Positions 1-9,421 are shown, counted from the first letter of the stretch. The stretch: 64,000 bases of DNA from Pelomonas sp. Root1444 (GCF_001426885.1 NZ_LMFP01000028.1:767811-831810), one strand, 5' to 3'. Numbers and translations: made by a program. The notes: a model not told the origin generated them from the sequence alone.

Positions 1-263
1 AGCCGGTGCTGGTGGACTACTGGGCCGAATGGTGCGGCCCCTGCAAGATGATCGCGCCCATCCTGGACGAAGTCGCCACCGGCTACGGTGACAAGCTGCA
101 GGTCGCCAAGATGAACGTCGACGAGAACCGCGAAGTGCCCGCCAAGTTCGGCATCCGCGGCATCCCGACGCTGATGCTGTTCAAGGACGGCCAGCTGGCC
201 GCCACCAAGGTGGGTGCCCTCTCCAAGGCCCAGTTGACCGCCTTCCTCGACGCGAACCTATAA
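1..263 (+). CDS. trxA: Thioredoxin, 3' part (5' end outside window)
   Basis: This is the C-terminal 86 or so residues of a thioredoxin, the small cytoplasmic disulfide reductase that is recharged by thioredoxin reductase. The sequence shows the active-site motif WCGPCK near the left edge, the buried-Asp region ILDEVA, and the conserved cis-proline loop [11 protein letters not shown] followed by the usual short C-terminal helix. Full thioredoxins are about 108 residues, so roughly 20 residues are missing upstream. The reading frame is open to the edge of the window and ends in TAA at 261-263. The gene precedes rho, an arrangement common in Burkholderiales. A promoter for rho appears to lie inside its last codons. 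Confidence 0.95.
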   Translation, partial: PVLVDYWAEWCGPCKMIAPILDEVATGYGDKLQVAKMNVDENREVPAKFGIRGIPTLMLFKDGQLAATKVGALSKAQLTAFLDANL

Positions 264-264
264 T
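234..264 (+). promoter_or_regulatory. Predicted sigma70 promoter of rho inside the trxA tail
   Basis: A -35-like TTGACC at 234-239 and a perfect -10 TATAAT at 259-264 are separated by 19 bases. The -10 overlaps the trxA stop codon. This would start the rho transcript near position 271, leaving a leader of about 240 nt. The spacer is slightly longer than the optimal 17; the call rests on motif match only. Confidence 0.55.
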
Positions 265-508
265 CGCGCCCAACTGCTGCGGTGCTCCCCGCGCCTCCCG
301 GCGCCGCGCCGCAGCAGCGAAAGCCAACACGCCCCGAGTTCCAAGGAACTTAGCCAGCGTGGACTCGGCTCCCCCTCCCTCCACTGAGTTAGTTGTCGAA
401 TCGCGTCGCTCGTCGTTGGAGCGATAGACATTCGGTCCTGTTCCGGGGCGGCCGTGGAATCGTCGTTGTGCCTTGGCTGGCGCTGCGACCCCTGACGGGT
501 ACTCACCC
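265..508 (+). other. Long rho leader with a GC-rich stem-loop
   Basis: This is the 244-bp gap between trxA and rho; no gene is visible in it. Near its start CTGCTGCGG (274-282) can pair with CCGCAGCAG (308-316), enclosing further GC-rich inner pairing. No clear U-tract follows, so it is not a convincing intrinsic terminator. Long leaders in front of rho take part in Rho autoregulation in enteric bacteria; a similar role here is inferred. Confidence 0.35.
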
Positions 509-1774
509 ATGCATCTTTCCGAACTCAAAGCGCTCCACGTCTCCGCCCTCATCCAGATGGGCGAAGAGCTGGAGATCGACAACGTCACGCGCCTGCGCAA
601 GCAGGAGCTGATGTTCGCCATCATGAAGAAGCGCGCCAAGGCGGGCGAGCAGGTCTTCGGCGATGGCGTCCTCGAGGTGTTGCCGGACGGCTTCGGCTTC
701 CTGCGCTCCATCGAGGCCAGCTACATGGCGTCGACCGACGACATCTACCTGTCGCCCAGCCAGATCCGCCGCTTCAACCTGCACACCGGTGACCTGGTGG
801 AAGGCGAAGTGCGCGTGCCCAAGGACGGCGAGCGCTACTTCGCCCTGGTCAAGGTCGACCGCGTCAACAACCAGACGCCCGAGGAGAGCAAGAACAAGAT
901 CATGTTCGAGAACCTGACGCCGCTGTTCCCGAAGGAACAGTTCCGTCTCGAACGTGAGAACTTCAAAGGCGAAGAGAACATCACCGGCCGCATCGTCGAC
1001 CTGATCGCCCCCATCGGCAAAGGCCAGCGCGCCCTGATCGTGTCGCAGCCCAAGACGGGCAAGACCGAGATGATGAAGAGCCTGGCGCACGCGCTGGTGG
1101 CCAACCATCCGGACTGCCACCTCATCGTGTTGCTCGTCGACGAGCGCCCCGAGGAAGTGACCGAGATGATCCGCACCGTGCGCGGCGAGGTCATCAGCTC
1201 CACCTTCGACGAGCCCGCCGCCCGCCACGTGCAGGTGGCCGAGATGGTCATCGAGCGCGCCAAGCGCCTGGTGGAGCTGAAGAAGGACGTGATCATCCTG
1301 TTGGACTCGATCACCCGCCTGGCCCGCGCCTACAACAACGTGCTGCCCAGCTCCGGCAAGGTGCTGACCGGCGGCGTGGACGCCAACGCGCTGCAGCGCC
1401 CCAAGCGCTTCTTCGGCGCGGCGCGCAACATCGAGGAAGGCGGCTCGCTGACCATCATCGGCACCGCGCTGATCGACACCGGCTCCAAGATGGACGAGGT
1501 GATCTACGAAGAATTCAAGGGCACCGGCAACTGCGAAATCCACCTCGATCGCCGCATGGCCGAGAAGCGCGTCTACCCGTCCATCCTGATCAACAAGTCC
1601 GGCACGCGCCGTGAAGAGCTGCTGCTCAAGCCCGAGATCCTGCAAAAGAGCTGGATCCTGCGCAAGCTGCTCTACAACATGGACGAAATCGAGGCGATGG
1701 AGTTCATCCTCGACAAGATGAAGGCGTCGAAGAACAACCTGGACTTCTTCGACATGATGCGGCGCGGCGGCTGA
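509..1774 (+). CDS. rho: Transcription termination factor Rho
   Basis: Encodes a 421-residue Rho, the hexameric RNA-dependent ATPase that ends transcription at unstructured C-rich RNA. The E. coli protein has 419 residues. The N-terminal Rho-N helix bundle begins [14 protein letters not shown]. The cold-shock-like RNA-binding fold follows ([17 protein letters not shown], then [13 protein letters not shown]). The Walker A region QPKTGKTE lies near residues 180-187 and the Walker B strand is [17 protein letters not shown]. The Q/R-loop region contains [22 protein letters not shown] in two parts. I chose the ATG at 509, which begins the conserved N-terminus, over an upstream in-frame start. The gene sits in the order trxA-rho-rpmE. 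Confidence 0.98.
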   Translation: MHLSELKALHVSALIQMGEELEIDNVTRLRKQELMFAIMKKRAKAGEQVFGDGVLEVLPDGFGFLRSIEASYMASTDDIYLSPSQIRRFNLHTGDLVEGEVRVPKDGERYFALVKVDRVNNQTPEESKNKIMFENLTPLFPKEQFRLERENFKGEENITGRIVDLIAPIGKGQRALIVSQPKTGKTEMMKSLAHALVANHPDCHLIVLLVDERPEEVTEMIRTVRGEVISSTFDEPAARHVQVAEMVIERAKRLVELKKDVIILLDSITRLARAYNNVLPSSGKVLTGGVDANALQRPKRFFGAARNIEEGGSLTIIGTALIDTGSKMDEVIYEEFKGTGNCEIHLDRRMAEKRVYPSILINKSGTRREELLLKPEILQKSWILRKLLYNMDEIEAMEFILDKMKASKNNLDFFDMMRRGG

Positions 1775-1815
1775 CCCTTCCCGGCCCCAACTAGCCAAAC
1801 CGCCGGGAAGCGCGC

Positions 1816-1821
1816 TAGAAT
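1816..1821 (+). promoter_or_regulatory. Candidate -10 element for rpmE
   Basis: TAGAAT, in the context CTAGAATCG, lies 84 bases before the rpmE start. The same CTAGAAT string occurs upstream of three other plus-strand genes in the window (22911, 35383, 45486), which supports a promoter role. No convincing -35 box is visible here. A weak hairpin (1777-1784 pairing with 1803-1810) just upstream could terminate or slow rho transcription but lacks a U-tract. Confidence 0.35.
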
Positions 1822-1904
1822 CGCGGGTTTTCCGCCCAGACACCCCGGAAAGTGCGCCCGCCAAACCTGGCCGGCGTGGCTCCCGACCTAGCCAAGAGGT
1901 TCCC

Positions 1905-2159
1905 ATGAAAGAAGGCATTCACCCCAACTACCGCGACGTCGTCTTCGTCGACCAGTCCAACGGTTTCCAGTTCGTGACGCGTTCCACCGTCCAGACCAAG
2001 GAAATGATCGAGCTGGACGGCAAGAAGCTGCCGCTGGTGAAGCTGGAAACCACCAGCGAATCGCACCCCTTCTATACCGGCACGCAAAAGAGCGTGGACA
2101 ACCTGGGCGGTCGCGTCGAGAAGTTCCGCAACAAGTTCCGCGTCGGCATCAAGAAGTAA
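1905..2159 (+). CDS. rpmE2: 50S ribosomal protein L31, type B
   Basis: An 84-residue L31, a protein of the large ribosomal subunit that helps bridge the two subunits. It starts [16 protein letters not shown] and contains the family block SHPFYTG followed by a basic C-terminus. It lacks the CxxC zinc-ribbon cysteines of type A L31, so it belongs to the zinc-independent type B form. In bacteria with both types, type B is induced under zinc starvation; here it occupies the standard rho-linked position, which suggests it is the normal form. The start is preceded by the Shine-Dalgarno-like AGAGG. A strong terminator follows the gene. Confidence 0.95.
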   Translation: MKEGIHPNYRDVVFVDQSNGFQFVTRSTVQTKEMIELDGKKLPLVKLETTSESHPFYTGTQKSVDNLGGRVEKFRNKFRVGIKK

Positions 2160-2190
2160 TTGGCACGGCGGCTCGCGCCGCTGGGTACGC

Positions 2191-2214
2191 AAGGGCAGCC
2201 TAGGCTGCCCTTTG
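2191..2214 (+). terminator. Intrinsic terminator after rpmE
   Basis: A perfect palindrome with 10-nt arms (AAGGGCAGCC at 2191-2200 and its complement at 2203-2212) starts 31 bases after the rpmE stop and runs into TTTGTC. It is the natural end of the rho-rpmE transcript. Confidence 0.75.
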
Positions 2215-2284
2215 TCATTGGTGGCCCGGGGCCTTGCCACCGGTTCTGCGGCATCATGCCGGCCGTCCGATCGAACTTTCCCGC

Positions 2285-3925
2285 GTGAATCTCCCCACCC
2301 CTGCCATCGTCGCCGAGCGCGGTGTCGAGCGCCTGCCGCGCCTGGCGCTGCTGCTGCTGTGCGCGGCCTACCTGCTGCCCGGCATCTTCGGCCGCGCGCC
2401 GTGGCGCAATGCCGACCTGACGGCCTTCGGCTTCATGGCCAGCATCGCCGACGGCCGCGCGCCGTGGTGGCAGCCGGCCATCGCCGGCATCCCGGCCGAG
2501 GGCGGCCCCCTGCCCTACTGGCTGGGCGCGCTGGCCATCAAGGCCTTGCCTTTCCTGGACGCCCCCGTCGCCGCCCGGCTGCCCTATGCGCTGGTGCTGG
2601 CCGGTGTGTTCGTCGCGGTCTGGTATGCCAGCTTCCACCTCGCCCGCACCGAGGCCGCTCAGCCGGTGGCGTTCGCCTTCGGCGGCGAGGCCCAGGCGGT
2701 GGACTACGCGCGTGCGCTCGCCGATGGTGCGCTGCTGGCGCTGATGGCCTCCCTGGGCCTGCTGCAGCTGGGCCACGAGACGACACCGGAGCTGCTGCAG
2801 CTGCTCGCCGTGTCCGTCTACCTCTACGGCCTGGCCGCCGCGCCCTTTCGCCGCAGGCGCTCGCGGCTGGCGGTGTTGGTGGCCCTGCCGGTGCTGGCGG
2901 CCAGCGACGCGCCGGCAGTCGCCTGTGCGCTGGGCCTGCTGGGCGTTTTGCTGAACCACCGCTCCAGCTATGCCGAGGCGAAGGCGCAGCGCATCTGGCT
3001 GCTGGGCTCGCTGGCAATGGCCTTGCTGGCCGCCTGGGCCTTCCATGGCTGGGCGTGGCGCGTGCATGCGAGCATCGACGCCGCTTCGCTGTTGAGCCTG
3101 CTGGCCTGGTTCTGCTGGCCGGCCGGGCCGCTGGCGCTGTGGACGCTGTGGCGCTGGCGGCGCCACGGCTTGCGGCGCCACATCACCGTCCCGTCGATCG
3201 CGCTGCTGGTGCCGCTGGTGGCCTGCATCGCGATGGACGGCGCAGACCGCGCGCTGCTGCTGGCCCTGCCGTCGCTGGCCATCCTGGCGGCGTTCGCGCT
3301 GCCGACGCTGAGCCGTGGTTTCGCGGCGGCCGTGGACTGGTTCTCGGTGTTCTTCTTCAGTGCCGCAGCGCTGTTCTTCTGGCTCTACTACCTGTCCATG
3401 CACACCGGCTGGCCGCCCCGGCCGCTGGCCAACCTGCGCCGGCTGGCCGAGGGCTTCGAGCCGCAGTTCAGCTTGGTCGCCCTGGTGTTCGCTGTCGCCG
3501 CGACCACCGCCTGGCTGGCCCTCGTGCGCTGGCGCACCGCGCGGCATCGCCATGCCCTGTGGAAGAGCCTGGCGCTGCCCGCCGGCGGGGTGTCGCTGGG
3601 CTGGCTGCTGGTCATGAGCCTGCTGCTGCCGCCGCTGGACTACGCCCGCAGCCTGGCGCCGCTGGTGTCGCGCCTGGAGGCGCGCATGCCTGGCGACGTG
3701 CGCTGCCTGGCGGCGCCGGGCCAGAGCCTGCCTACGCTGGCCGCGCTGGAATGGCATGGCGGCTGGCAGGTGCAGGGCCGCGGGTCGCTCGGCACCACGC
3801 CCTGCACACACGCTGTCATCAGCGCGGGCCAACCCGCGCCGCGCGGCTGGCAGGTGGTTGCACAGGTCAAGCGCCCGACCGACCGCAGCGGCAGCGCCGG
3901 CCTGGTGCTGCTCAGGCGTCAGTGA
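2285..3925 (+). CDS. Multi-spanning membrane protein, glycosyltransferase-like, function unknown
   Basis: About 546 residues with many hydrophobic segments, for example LALLLLCAAYLLPGIFG near the N-terminus, LYGLAAAPF, and ALVFAVAATTAWLAL towards the C-terminus. The early stretch NADLTAFGFMASIADGRAPWWQPA followed by GGPLPYWLGALAIK resembles the first periplasmic loop of ArnT/PMT-type membrane glycosyltransferases, in which acidic residues follow the first membrane helix. The assignment is tentative and no donor or acceptor can be named. The last 100 residues look soluble. I prefer the GTG at 2285 because an upstream TTG (2234) lies close to the rpmE terminator, but the start is uncertain. The gene converges on phoR and the two stop codons overlap by 7 bp. 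Confidence 0.7.
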   Translation: MNLPTPAIVAERGVERLPRLALLLLCAAYLLPGIFGRAPWRNADLTAFGFMASIADGRAPWWQPAIAGIPAEGGPLPYWLGALAIKALPFLDAPVAARLPYALVLAGVFVAVWYASFHLARTEAAQPVAFAFGGEAQAVDYARALADGALLALMASLGLLQLGHETTPELLQLLAVSVYLYGLAAAPFRRRRSRLAVLVALPVLAASDAPAVACALGLLGVLLNHRSSYAEAKAQRIWLLGSLAMALLAAWAFHGWAWRVHASIDAASLLSLLAWFCWPAGPLALWTLWRWRRHGLRRHITVPSIALLVPLVACIAMDGADRALLLALPSLAILAAFALPTLSRGFAAAVDWFSVFFFSAAALFFWLYYLSMHTGWPPRPLANLRRLAEGFEPQFSLVALVFAVAATTAWLALVRWRTARHRHALWKSLALPAGGVSLGWLLVMSLLLPPLDYARSLAPLVSRLEARMPGDVRCLAAPGQSLPTLAALEWHGGWQVQGRGSLGTTPCTHAVISAGQPAPRGWQVVAQVKRPTDRSGSAGLVLLRRQ

Positions 3926-5286
3926 TCCGACAGCGCGGCCGCGTTGAAGGCGGCCTCGTCGCCCAGCGCTGAATCGCTGGCCTGGCGCACGCGCGCAGCA
4001 GGGAAGACGAGGCGGAAGCGCGAGCCCTTGCCGACCTCGCTCTGGATCATGAGCTCGCCGCCATGGCGCTGCATGACGTGCTTGACGATGGACAGGCCCA
4101 GGCCCGTGCCACCGGTTTCGCGCGAGCGGCTGCCGTCGACGCGGTAGAAGCGCTCGGTCAGCCGCGGGATGTGCTCGCGCGCGATGCCCAGGCCGGTGTC
4201 GATGACGGTCAGCTCGCCGCTGCCGTCTTCCAGTTGCCGCCAGGCCACCTCCACCTCGCCGCCGTCCGGCGTGTAGCGCACGGCATTGGTGACGAGGTTG
4301 GCGATGGCGCTGAGCAATTCGCTCTCGATGCCGGCCAGCTCGACGCCGGTGGCGGGCTTGAGGCGCAGCCGGTGGCGGCCGGCGGACAGCGCCTCGGCAT
4401 CGGCGGCGATGCGCAGCAGCAGGCCGTCGAGGCTGGTCCATCGGTCGGGCGCCGGGCGCGGGCTGCCTTCGAGCTGGGCCAGCGTCAGCAGGTCGGCGAC
4501 CAGCGTCTGCATGCGCTGCGTCTGCTGGGTCATCAGCACCAGCACGCGCTCGCGCTCGACCGCCGTCAGCGGCAGGGAATGCATCGTCTCGATGAAACCG
4601 GCCAGCACGGTCAGCGGCGTGCGGATCTCGTGCGAGACGTTGGCGACGAAGTCGCGCCGCATGGCCTCCGAGCGCACGCGCTCGGTGATGTCCAGCGACA
4701 GCACCAGGCGCATGCCCTCGCCGTACTCGCGCACGACGATGGACAGCGTGCTTGGCGCCCGGCCGGTGCCCAGCACCAAGGGTTCGTCGAAACGCCCAGC
4801 CTGCAGGTAGGCCACGAAGGCCGGCGCGCGCACGAGGTTGGTGATGCGCTGGCGCAGGTCGCGTTGCGGGTCCAGCGAGAAATGATCGGCCGCGACACGG
4901 TTGCACCAGACGATCTGCTCGTGCGAGTCTAGCATCAGCACACCGTTGGGCGAGGCCTCGATGGCGGACAGGAACTGGTCCAGCTCCAGCCGGCCGCGGG
5001 CCACAGCGCGGTCGCGGTCGCGCATGGCGCGCTCGACGCGGTAGCCCAGCTCGCCCCACAGCCCGGTGTCGCGCGGCGCGTTGTCGAGCTGGTTGCCGCG
5101 CAACCAGGTCAGCAGCCGGTTGCCGCGCACCACGTCGACCAGCAGCACGACGCTGACGCCGCTGGCAATACCCAGGGCCAGGCCCAGGCCGTCGGCGCCC
5201 GTGAGCTTGCGCACCACCACACCGACGACGAACCCGAAAAGTACAGCGCCGAAGGCCTTCAGCAGTCGAGACAGCAGCCAGGTCAT
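3919..5286 (-). CDS. phoR: Phosphate regulon sensor histidine kinase PhoR
   Basis: A 455-residue inner-membrane histidine kinase that senses phosphate sufficiency through PstSCAB-PhoU and phosphorylates or dephosphorylates PhoB. Two hydrophobic segments occupy residues 8-26 and 33-50. A PAS domain follows (LSAIEASPNGVLMLDS), then the H-box FVANVSHEIRTPLTV with the phospho-accepting histidine near residue 219. The ATP-binding domain has the N-box NLVTNAVRYTPDGG, the G1 box DTGLGIA and the G2 box GGTGLGLSIV. The gene is last in the block pstSCAB-phoU-phoB-phoR, 16 bp after phoB. Length and architecture match E. coli PhoR (431 residues). Its end overlaps the stop of the convergent membrane-protein gene. 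Confidence 0.96.
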   Translation of the reverse strand: MTWLLSRLLKAFGAVLFGFVVGVVVRKLTGADGLGLALGIASGVSVVLLVDVVRGNRLLTWLRGNQLDNAPRDTGLWGELGYRVERAMRDRDRAVARGRLELDQFLSAIEASPNGVLMLDSHEQIVWCNRVAADHFSLDPQRDLRQRITNLVRAPAFVAYLQAGRFDEPLVLGTGRAPSTLSIVVREYGEGMRLVLSLDITERVRSEAMRRDFVANVSHEIRTPLTVLAGFIETMHSLPLTAVERERVLVLMTQQTQRMQTLVADLLTLAQLEGSPRPAPDRWTSLDGLLLRIAADAEALSAGRHRLRLKPATGVELAGIESELLSAIANLVTNAVRYTPDGGEVEVAWRQLEDGSGELTVIDTGLGIAREHIPRLTERFYRVDGSRSRETGGTGLGLSIVKHVMQRHGGELMIQSEVGKGSRFRLVFPAARVRQASDSALGDEAAFNAAALSDH

Positions 5287-5302
5287 GTACTGCGGACCCG
5301 GC

Positions 5303-6004
5303 TCAGGCCGAGAGCGCGCTGCTCTGCTGGGTCAGGCGGTAACCGGCCCCGCGGACGGTCTCGATCATGCGGGCGCATTGCACGCGCTCCAGCGCCTCGC
5401 GCAGCCGCTTGACGTGAACGTCGATGGTGCGCTCTTCGATGAAGACATGGTCGCCCCAGACGCGGTCCAGCAGCTGCGAGCGGCTGTGCACGCGCTCGGG
5501 ATGCGTCATCAGGAAATGCAGCAGCCGGAACTCGGTGGGGCCGAGCTTGACCTCCATGCCATCGCGGCTGACACGGCGCGTGCCCGGGTCAAGCAGCAGC
5601 GGGCCGACCTCGACCGCGCTGTCCAGCGCCTCGGGCGCCTTGCGGCGCAGCACCGCGCGGATGCGCGCGAGCAGCTCGTTGGTCGAGAACGGCTTGGTGA
5701 TGTAGTCGTCGGCGCCGGCATCCAGGCCGGCGATCTTGTCGCCCTCCTCGGCGCGGGCCGTCAGCATGATGATGGGCAGCTCTTTGGTGCGTGCCGCGCC
5801 GCGCCACTGGCGCGCCAGCGCCACGCCGCTCTGGCCGGGCAGCATCCAGTCCAGCACGACGAGATCGGGCAGCACACGGTCCACTTCATACTGGGCCGCG
5901 TTCGCGCTGGCCGCCAGCGTGACCTCGAAGCCGGCGTGACGCAGATTGATGGAGATCAGCTCGGCGATCGCCGATTCGTCTTCCACCACCAGGATTCGAC
6001 TCAT
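5303..6004 (-). CDS. phoB: Phosphate regulon response regulator PhoB
   Basis: A 233-residue OmpR-type response regulator that binds Pho boxes when phosphorylated by PhoR and activates phosphate-starvation genes. The receiver domain starts MSRILVVEDE and carries the phospho-accepting Asp near residue 52 in VVLDWMLPGQSG. The conserved lysine is in ADDYITKPFSTNELLARI. The winged-helix DNA-binding domain follows (LGPTEFRLLHFLMTHPERVHSR, split here only by its wing) and ends with RTIDVHVKRLREAL and RGAGYRL. It lies between phoU and phoR with 15-16 bp gaps, so all three are probably co-transcribed. Confidence 0.97.
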   Translation of the reverse strand: MSRILVVEDESAIAELISINLRHAGFEVTLAASANAAQYEVDRVLPDLVVLDWMLPGQSGVALARQWRGAARTKELPIIMLTARAEEGDKIAGLDAGADDYITKPFSTNELLARIRAVLRRKAPEALDSAVEVGPLLLDPGTRRVSRDGMEVKLGPTEFRLLHFLMTHPERVHSRSQLLDRVWGDHVFIEERTIDVHVKRLREALERVQCARMIETVRGAGYRLTQQSSALSA

Positions 6005-6018
6005 TCGCTCGCTCCCGT

Positions 6019-6726
6019 TCAGCGGACCATGGTTTCGACGGTTTCCGGCGAGTTGTGCCGGACGTCGGTCCCCTTGACCACGTAGATGACGACCTCGGCC
6101 AGGTTCTTGGCATGGTCGCCGACGCGCTCGATGGCCTTGGCGACGAAGACCAGGTCGATGGACGAGGAGATGGTGCGCGGGTCTTCCATCATGTAGGTGA
6201 TGAGCTTGCGCAGCAGGCCGTCGAACTCCTTGTCGATCTCGTCGTCGTGCTTGAGCACGTCCAGCGCCCGCTCGACGTCAAGCCGCGCGAAGGCGTCCAG
6301 CGCCTTGCGCAGCTGGCCGGTGGCCAGCTCGGCCTCGAAGCTGAGGTCGGACATCGGCACGCGCAGGCGGCTGGAGACGCCGCTGGCGACCAGGCGCTGC
6401 ACGGTGCGGGCGATGCGCGCGGCCTCGTCGCCGACGCGCTCGAGGTTGGCGATGCTCTTGCTGATGGCGATCAGCAGGCGCAGGTCGCGGGCCGTGGGCT
6501 GGCGGCGCGCGATGATGGTCGAGAGATCGCGGTCGATCTCGATTTCCATCGTGTTGACGCGGCCCTCGCGGGCCAGCACTTCGTCGGCCGACTCGGGGCT
6601 GAAGTCGCTGAGGGCCTGCACCGCCTGGGCCACCTGGGCCTCGACGAGACCGCCCATTTCCAGCACGCGGGTCGAGATGCCGCTCAGTTCGGCATCGAAT
6701 TGGGTGGAGAGATGCTTGTCGACCAT
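6019..6726 (-). CDS. phoU: Phosphate transport system regulator PhoU
   Basis: A 235-residue PhoU, a peripheral protein of two repeated three-helix bundles that links the Pst transporter to PhoR and prevents excess phosphate uptake. The family blocks RDLSTIIARRQPTARDLRLL and NLERVGDEAARIARTV are visible in the first repeat. The second repeat carries DPRTISSSIDLVFVAKAIERVGDHAKNLAE, in which the E-x-x-D metal-binding pattern recurs. I start at the ATG 6724-6726 giving MVDKHLSTQFDAEL, preceded by the ribosome site GGAG. A much longer open frame continues upstream but overlaps pstB and is not coding. Confidence 0.96.
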   Translation of the reverse strand: MVDKHLSTQFDAELSGISTRVLEMGGLVEAQVAQAVQALSDFSPESADEVLAREGRVNTMEIEIDRDLSTIIARRQPTARDLRLLIAISKSIANLERVGDEAARIARTVQRLVASGVSSRLRVPMSDLSFEAELATGQLRKALDAFARLDVERALDVLKHDDEIDKEFDGLLRKLITYMMEDPRTISSSIDLVFVAKAIERVGDHAKNLAEVVIYVVKGTDVRHNSPETVETMVR

Positions 6727-6740
6727 TCCGTTCTCCTGGA

Positions 6741-7526
6741 TCAGCCGAAGCGGCCGGTGATGTAGTCCTCGGTGTCCTTGCGCTTGGGCTTCATGAAGAG
6801 CTCGGCCGTGGGGCCAAACTCGATCAGGTCGCCCAGGTACATGTAGGCCGTGTAGTCGGAGCAGCGCGCCGCCTGCTGCATGTTGTGGGTCACGATGGCG
6901 ACCGTGTAGTCGCTCTTGAGCTCGTGGATCAGTTCTTCGATCTTGCCGGTGGAGATCGGGTCCAGCGCCGAGCAGGGCTCGTCGAGCAGCAGCACCTCGG
7001 GCTTGATGGCGATGCCGCGTGCGATGCACAGGCGTTGCTGTTGCCCGCCGGAGAGGCCCGAGCCGCTCTGGTTGAGCTTGTCCTTCACCTCGGTCCACAG
7101 CGCGGCCTTCTTCAGCGCCCACTCGACGCGCTCGTCCATCTCCACGCGCGGCAGCGTCTCGAACAGCTTCACGCCGAAGGCGATGTTGTCGTAGATGGAC
7201 ATCGGGAACGGCGTGGGCTTCTGGAAGACCATGCCGACCTTGGCGCGGATCAGCGAGACATCGTCCTTGCTGGAGAGGATGTCCTCGCCGTCCAGCAGGA
7301 TCTGGCCTTCGGCGCGCTGCTCGGGGTAGAGCTCGAACATGCGGTTCAGCGTGCGCAGCAAGGTGCTCTTGCCGCAGCCCGACGGGCCGATGAAGGCGGT
7401 GACCTTGTTCTGGGGAATGTCGAGGTTGATGTTCTTCAGCGCGTGGAAGCTGCCGTAGAAGAAGTTCAGGTTGCGCACCGAGAGCTTGGCGCGCTCGCTC
7501 AACGGGGTTTCGATCTTGGCGTCCAT
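6741..7526 (-). CDS. pstB: Phosphate ABC transporter ATP-binding protein PstB
   Basis: A 261-residue ATPase that powers high-affinity phosphate import together with the PstC/PstA channel. The Walker A sequence is [17 protein letters not shown]. The Q-loop is [21 protein letters not shown], typical of PstB, and the ABC signature is [15 protein letters not shown]. The Walker B strand is [16 protein letters not shown] and the H-loop is VTHNMQQA. The gene lies 12 bp after pstA and 14 bp before phoU within the phosphate operon. Length is normal for the family. Confidence 0.98.
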   Translation of the reverse strand: MDAKIETPLSERAKLSVRNLNFFYGSFHALKNINLDIPQNKVTAFIGPSGCGKSTLLRTLNRMFELYPEQRAEGQILLDGEDILSSKDDVSLIRAKVGMVFQKPTPFPMSIYDNIAFGVKLFETLPRVEMDERVEWALKKAALWTEVKDKLNQSGSGLSGGQQQRLCIARGIAIKPEVLLLDEPCSALDPISTGKIEELIHELKSDYTVAIVTHNMQQAARCSDYTAYMYLGDLIEFGPTAELFMKPKRKDTEDYITGRFG

Positions 7527-7538
7527 GAGATCGGGTCC

Positions 7539-8402
7539 TTAGTGTTTGTTCTTGAAGAGCACGCGGGCCAGGATGTTCAGCAGCAGCACGCCCATGGTGA
7601 TCAGGAAGACGCCGGCCCAGGCCAGCTTCTGCCAGTTTTCGTAGGGGCTCATCGCGAACTTGAAGATCGTCACCGGCAGGCTCGCCATGGGGGCGCTGAC
7701 GTCGCTGGTCCAGAACTGGTTGGACAGCGCCGTGAACAGCAGCGGCGCGGTCTCGCCCGACACGCGGGCCAGCGCCAGCAGGATGCCGGTGATGACGCCG
7801 GCACGGGCCGCCTTCAGCGTGACGGTCAGGATGACCTTCCACTTGGGCGTGCCCAGCGCGTAGGCCGCCTCGCGCAGCGCGTTGGGCACCAGCGTGAGCA
7901 TGTTCTCGGTCGTTCGAATGACGACCGGGATGACCAGCAGCGCCAGCGCCAGCGAGCCGGCCAGGCCGGAGAAGGTGTGCATCTTCGCGACGACGACGGC
8001 GTAGACGAACAGGCCCACGACGATGGAGGGCGCCGACAACAGGATGTCGTTGATGAAGCGCACCGCGCCGCCCAGCCAGGTCTTTTGGCCGTACTCGGCC
8101 AGGTAGACGCCGGCCAGGATGCCCACGGGCGTACCCACCAGCGTGGCCAGGCCCACCATGACGAAGCTGCCGAAGATGGCGTTCGCCAGGCCGCCGCCCT
8201 CGCCCTGCGGCGGCGGCGTCATCTCGGTGAAGGTGGCCAGGTTGAGGCCGCCGATGCCGAGGTAGATGGTCTCGAACAGGATCCAGATCAGCCAGAACAC
8301 GCCGAAAGCCATGGCGCCGAGGGACAGCGTCAGCGCGACGGCATTGGTGCGCTTGCGCTTCTTGTGCATCGCCAGGCGGCGGGCGTCGAGGGCGGCACTC
8401 AT
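7539..8402 (-). CDS. pstA: Phosphate ABC transporter permease PstA
   Basis: A 287-residue inner-membrane permease that forms the phosphate channel with PstC. Six hydrophobic segments are visible, the first being [21 protein letters not shown]. The EAA loop that contacts PstB reads [22 protein letters not shown], and the family motif [10 protein letters not shown] follows. The ATG at 8400-8402 overlaps the pstC stop by 4 bp, so the two genes are translationally coupled. It is 12 bp ahead of pstB. Confidence 0.97.
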   Translation of the reverse strand: MSAALDARRLAMHKKRKRTNAVALTLSLGAMAFGVFWLIWILFETIYLGIGGLNLATFTEMTPPPQGEGGGLANAIFGSFVMVGLATLVGTPVGILAGVYLAEYGQKTWLGGAVRFINDILLSAPSIVVGLFVYAVVVAKMHTFSGLAGSLALALLVIPVVIRTTENMLTLVPNALREAAYALGTPKWKVILTVTLKAARAGVITGILLALARVSGETAPLLFTALSNQFWTSDVSAPMASLPVTIFKFAMSPYENWQKLAWAGVFLITMGVLLLNILARVLFKNKH

Positions 8403-9421
8403 GAACGTGCTCCTTCATTGCGCTTGAGGCGCAGCAGCAGCAGCTTGGAGATCGTCAGCACGACGAAGGTGATCAGGAAGAGCACCAGGCCGAGGTACAT
8501 CAGCGAGGCCTGGTGCAGGCCTTCGCCGGCTTCGGCGAACTCGTTGGCCAGCGTCGACGTGATGCTGTTGGCCGCTTCGAAGACCGACAGCGAGTTGAGT
8601 TGGTTCATGTTGCCGATGACGAAGGTGACCGCCATCGTCTCGCCCAGCGCCCGCCCGAGGCCCAGCATGATGCCGCCGACCACGCCGGTCTTGGTGTAGG
8701 GCAGCACCACCTTGGAGACGACCTCCCAGGTCGTCGCGCCCAGGCCGTAGGCGCTTTCCTTCAGCATCGGCGGCGTGACTTCAAAGACGTCGCGCATCAC
8801 CGAGGCGATGAAGGGAATGATCATGATTGCCAGGATGATGCCGGCCGACAGGATGCCAATGCCCACCGGCGGGCCGGAGAACAGCGCGCCGAGATAAGGC
8901 ACGCTGCCGAACAGCGCCTGCAGCGGCTGCTGCACGAAGGTGGCGAGGATGGGGCCGAACACGAGCAGGCCCCACATGCCGTAGACGATGGAGGGCACGG
9001 CGGCCAGCAGCTCGATGGCGATGCCCAGCGGGCGCTTCAACCAGCTGGGCGACAGCTCGGTCAGGAAGATGGCGATGCCGAAGCTGACCGGCACGGCGAT
9101 GACCAGCGCGATGAACGAACTGGCCAGCGTGCCGTAGATCATCACCAGGCCGCCGAACTTCTCCTGCACCGGGTCCCATTCCGCACTGGTCAGGAAACCG
9201 AGGCCGAATGCCTTGAGGGCCGGCGTGGCGCCGATGATGAGCGAGCCGATGATGCCGGCCATCAGCGCCAGCGTCAGCCAGGCCGCCCCCTGTGACAGGG
9301 CGGCGAACAGCGCGTCGGCCCAGGGGGCGACGCGGCGGCGCTGGGGCTTGGGGCTCATCGGCGCGGTCTGCGGTTGGCTTCGGTCGATGCCGGCATCACC
9401 GGCGGGAAGGATGGCTGCCAA
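8399..9421 (-). CDS. pstC: Phosphate ABC transporter permease PstC
   Basis: A 340-residue inner-membrane permease, partner of PstA. Hydrophobic segments begin with [20 protein letters not shown], and the family blocks [21 protein letters not shown] and [16 protein letters not shown] are clear. The EAA-type loop is [22 protein letters not shown] chose the TTG at 9421 because a good ribosome site (GGAGG) lies 4 nt upstream; the internal ATG at 9358 (MSPKPQRR) has no such site but would fit the usual family length of about 319. The stop overlaps pstA by 4 bp. An attenuator-like hairpin separates it from pstS. Confidence 0.95.
   Translation of the reverse strand: MAAILPAGDAGIDRSQPQTAPMSPKPQRRRVAPWADALFAALSQGAAWLTLALMAGIIGSLIIGATPALKAFGLGFLTSAEWDPVQEKFGGLVMIYGTLASSFIALVIAVPVSFGIAIFLTELSPSWLKRPLGIAIELLAAVPSIVYGMWGLLVFGPILATFVQQPLQALFGSVPYLGALFSGPPVGIGILSAGIILAIMIIPFIASVMRDVFEVTPPMLKESAYGLGATTWEVVSKVVLPYTKTGVVGGIMLGLGRALGETMAVTFVIGNMNQLNSLSVFEAANSITSTLANEFAEAGEGLHQASLMYLGLVLFLITFVVLTISKLLLLRLKRNEGARS

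Noticed and set aside
1777-1810. Stem-loop after rho as an intrinsic terminator
   Set aside because: Arms pair over 8 bp but the loop is long (18 nt) and no T-tract follows; rpmE is probably reached by read-through as well as by its own promoter.
2072-5059. 995-residue minus-strand frame across the membrane-protein gene and phoR
   Set aside because: It overlaps phoR out of frame and rpmE; the product is Arg/Gln/Ala low complexity without motifs.
6727-8418. Long upstream extension of the phoU frame through pstB and pstA
   Set aside because: The PhoU family N-terminus begins at 6726 with a ribosome site; the extension overlaps two real genes in another frame.
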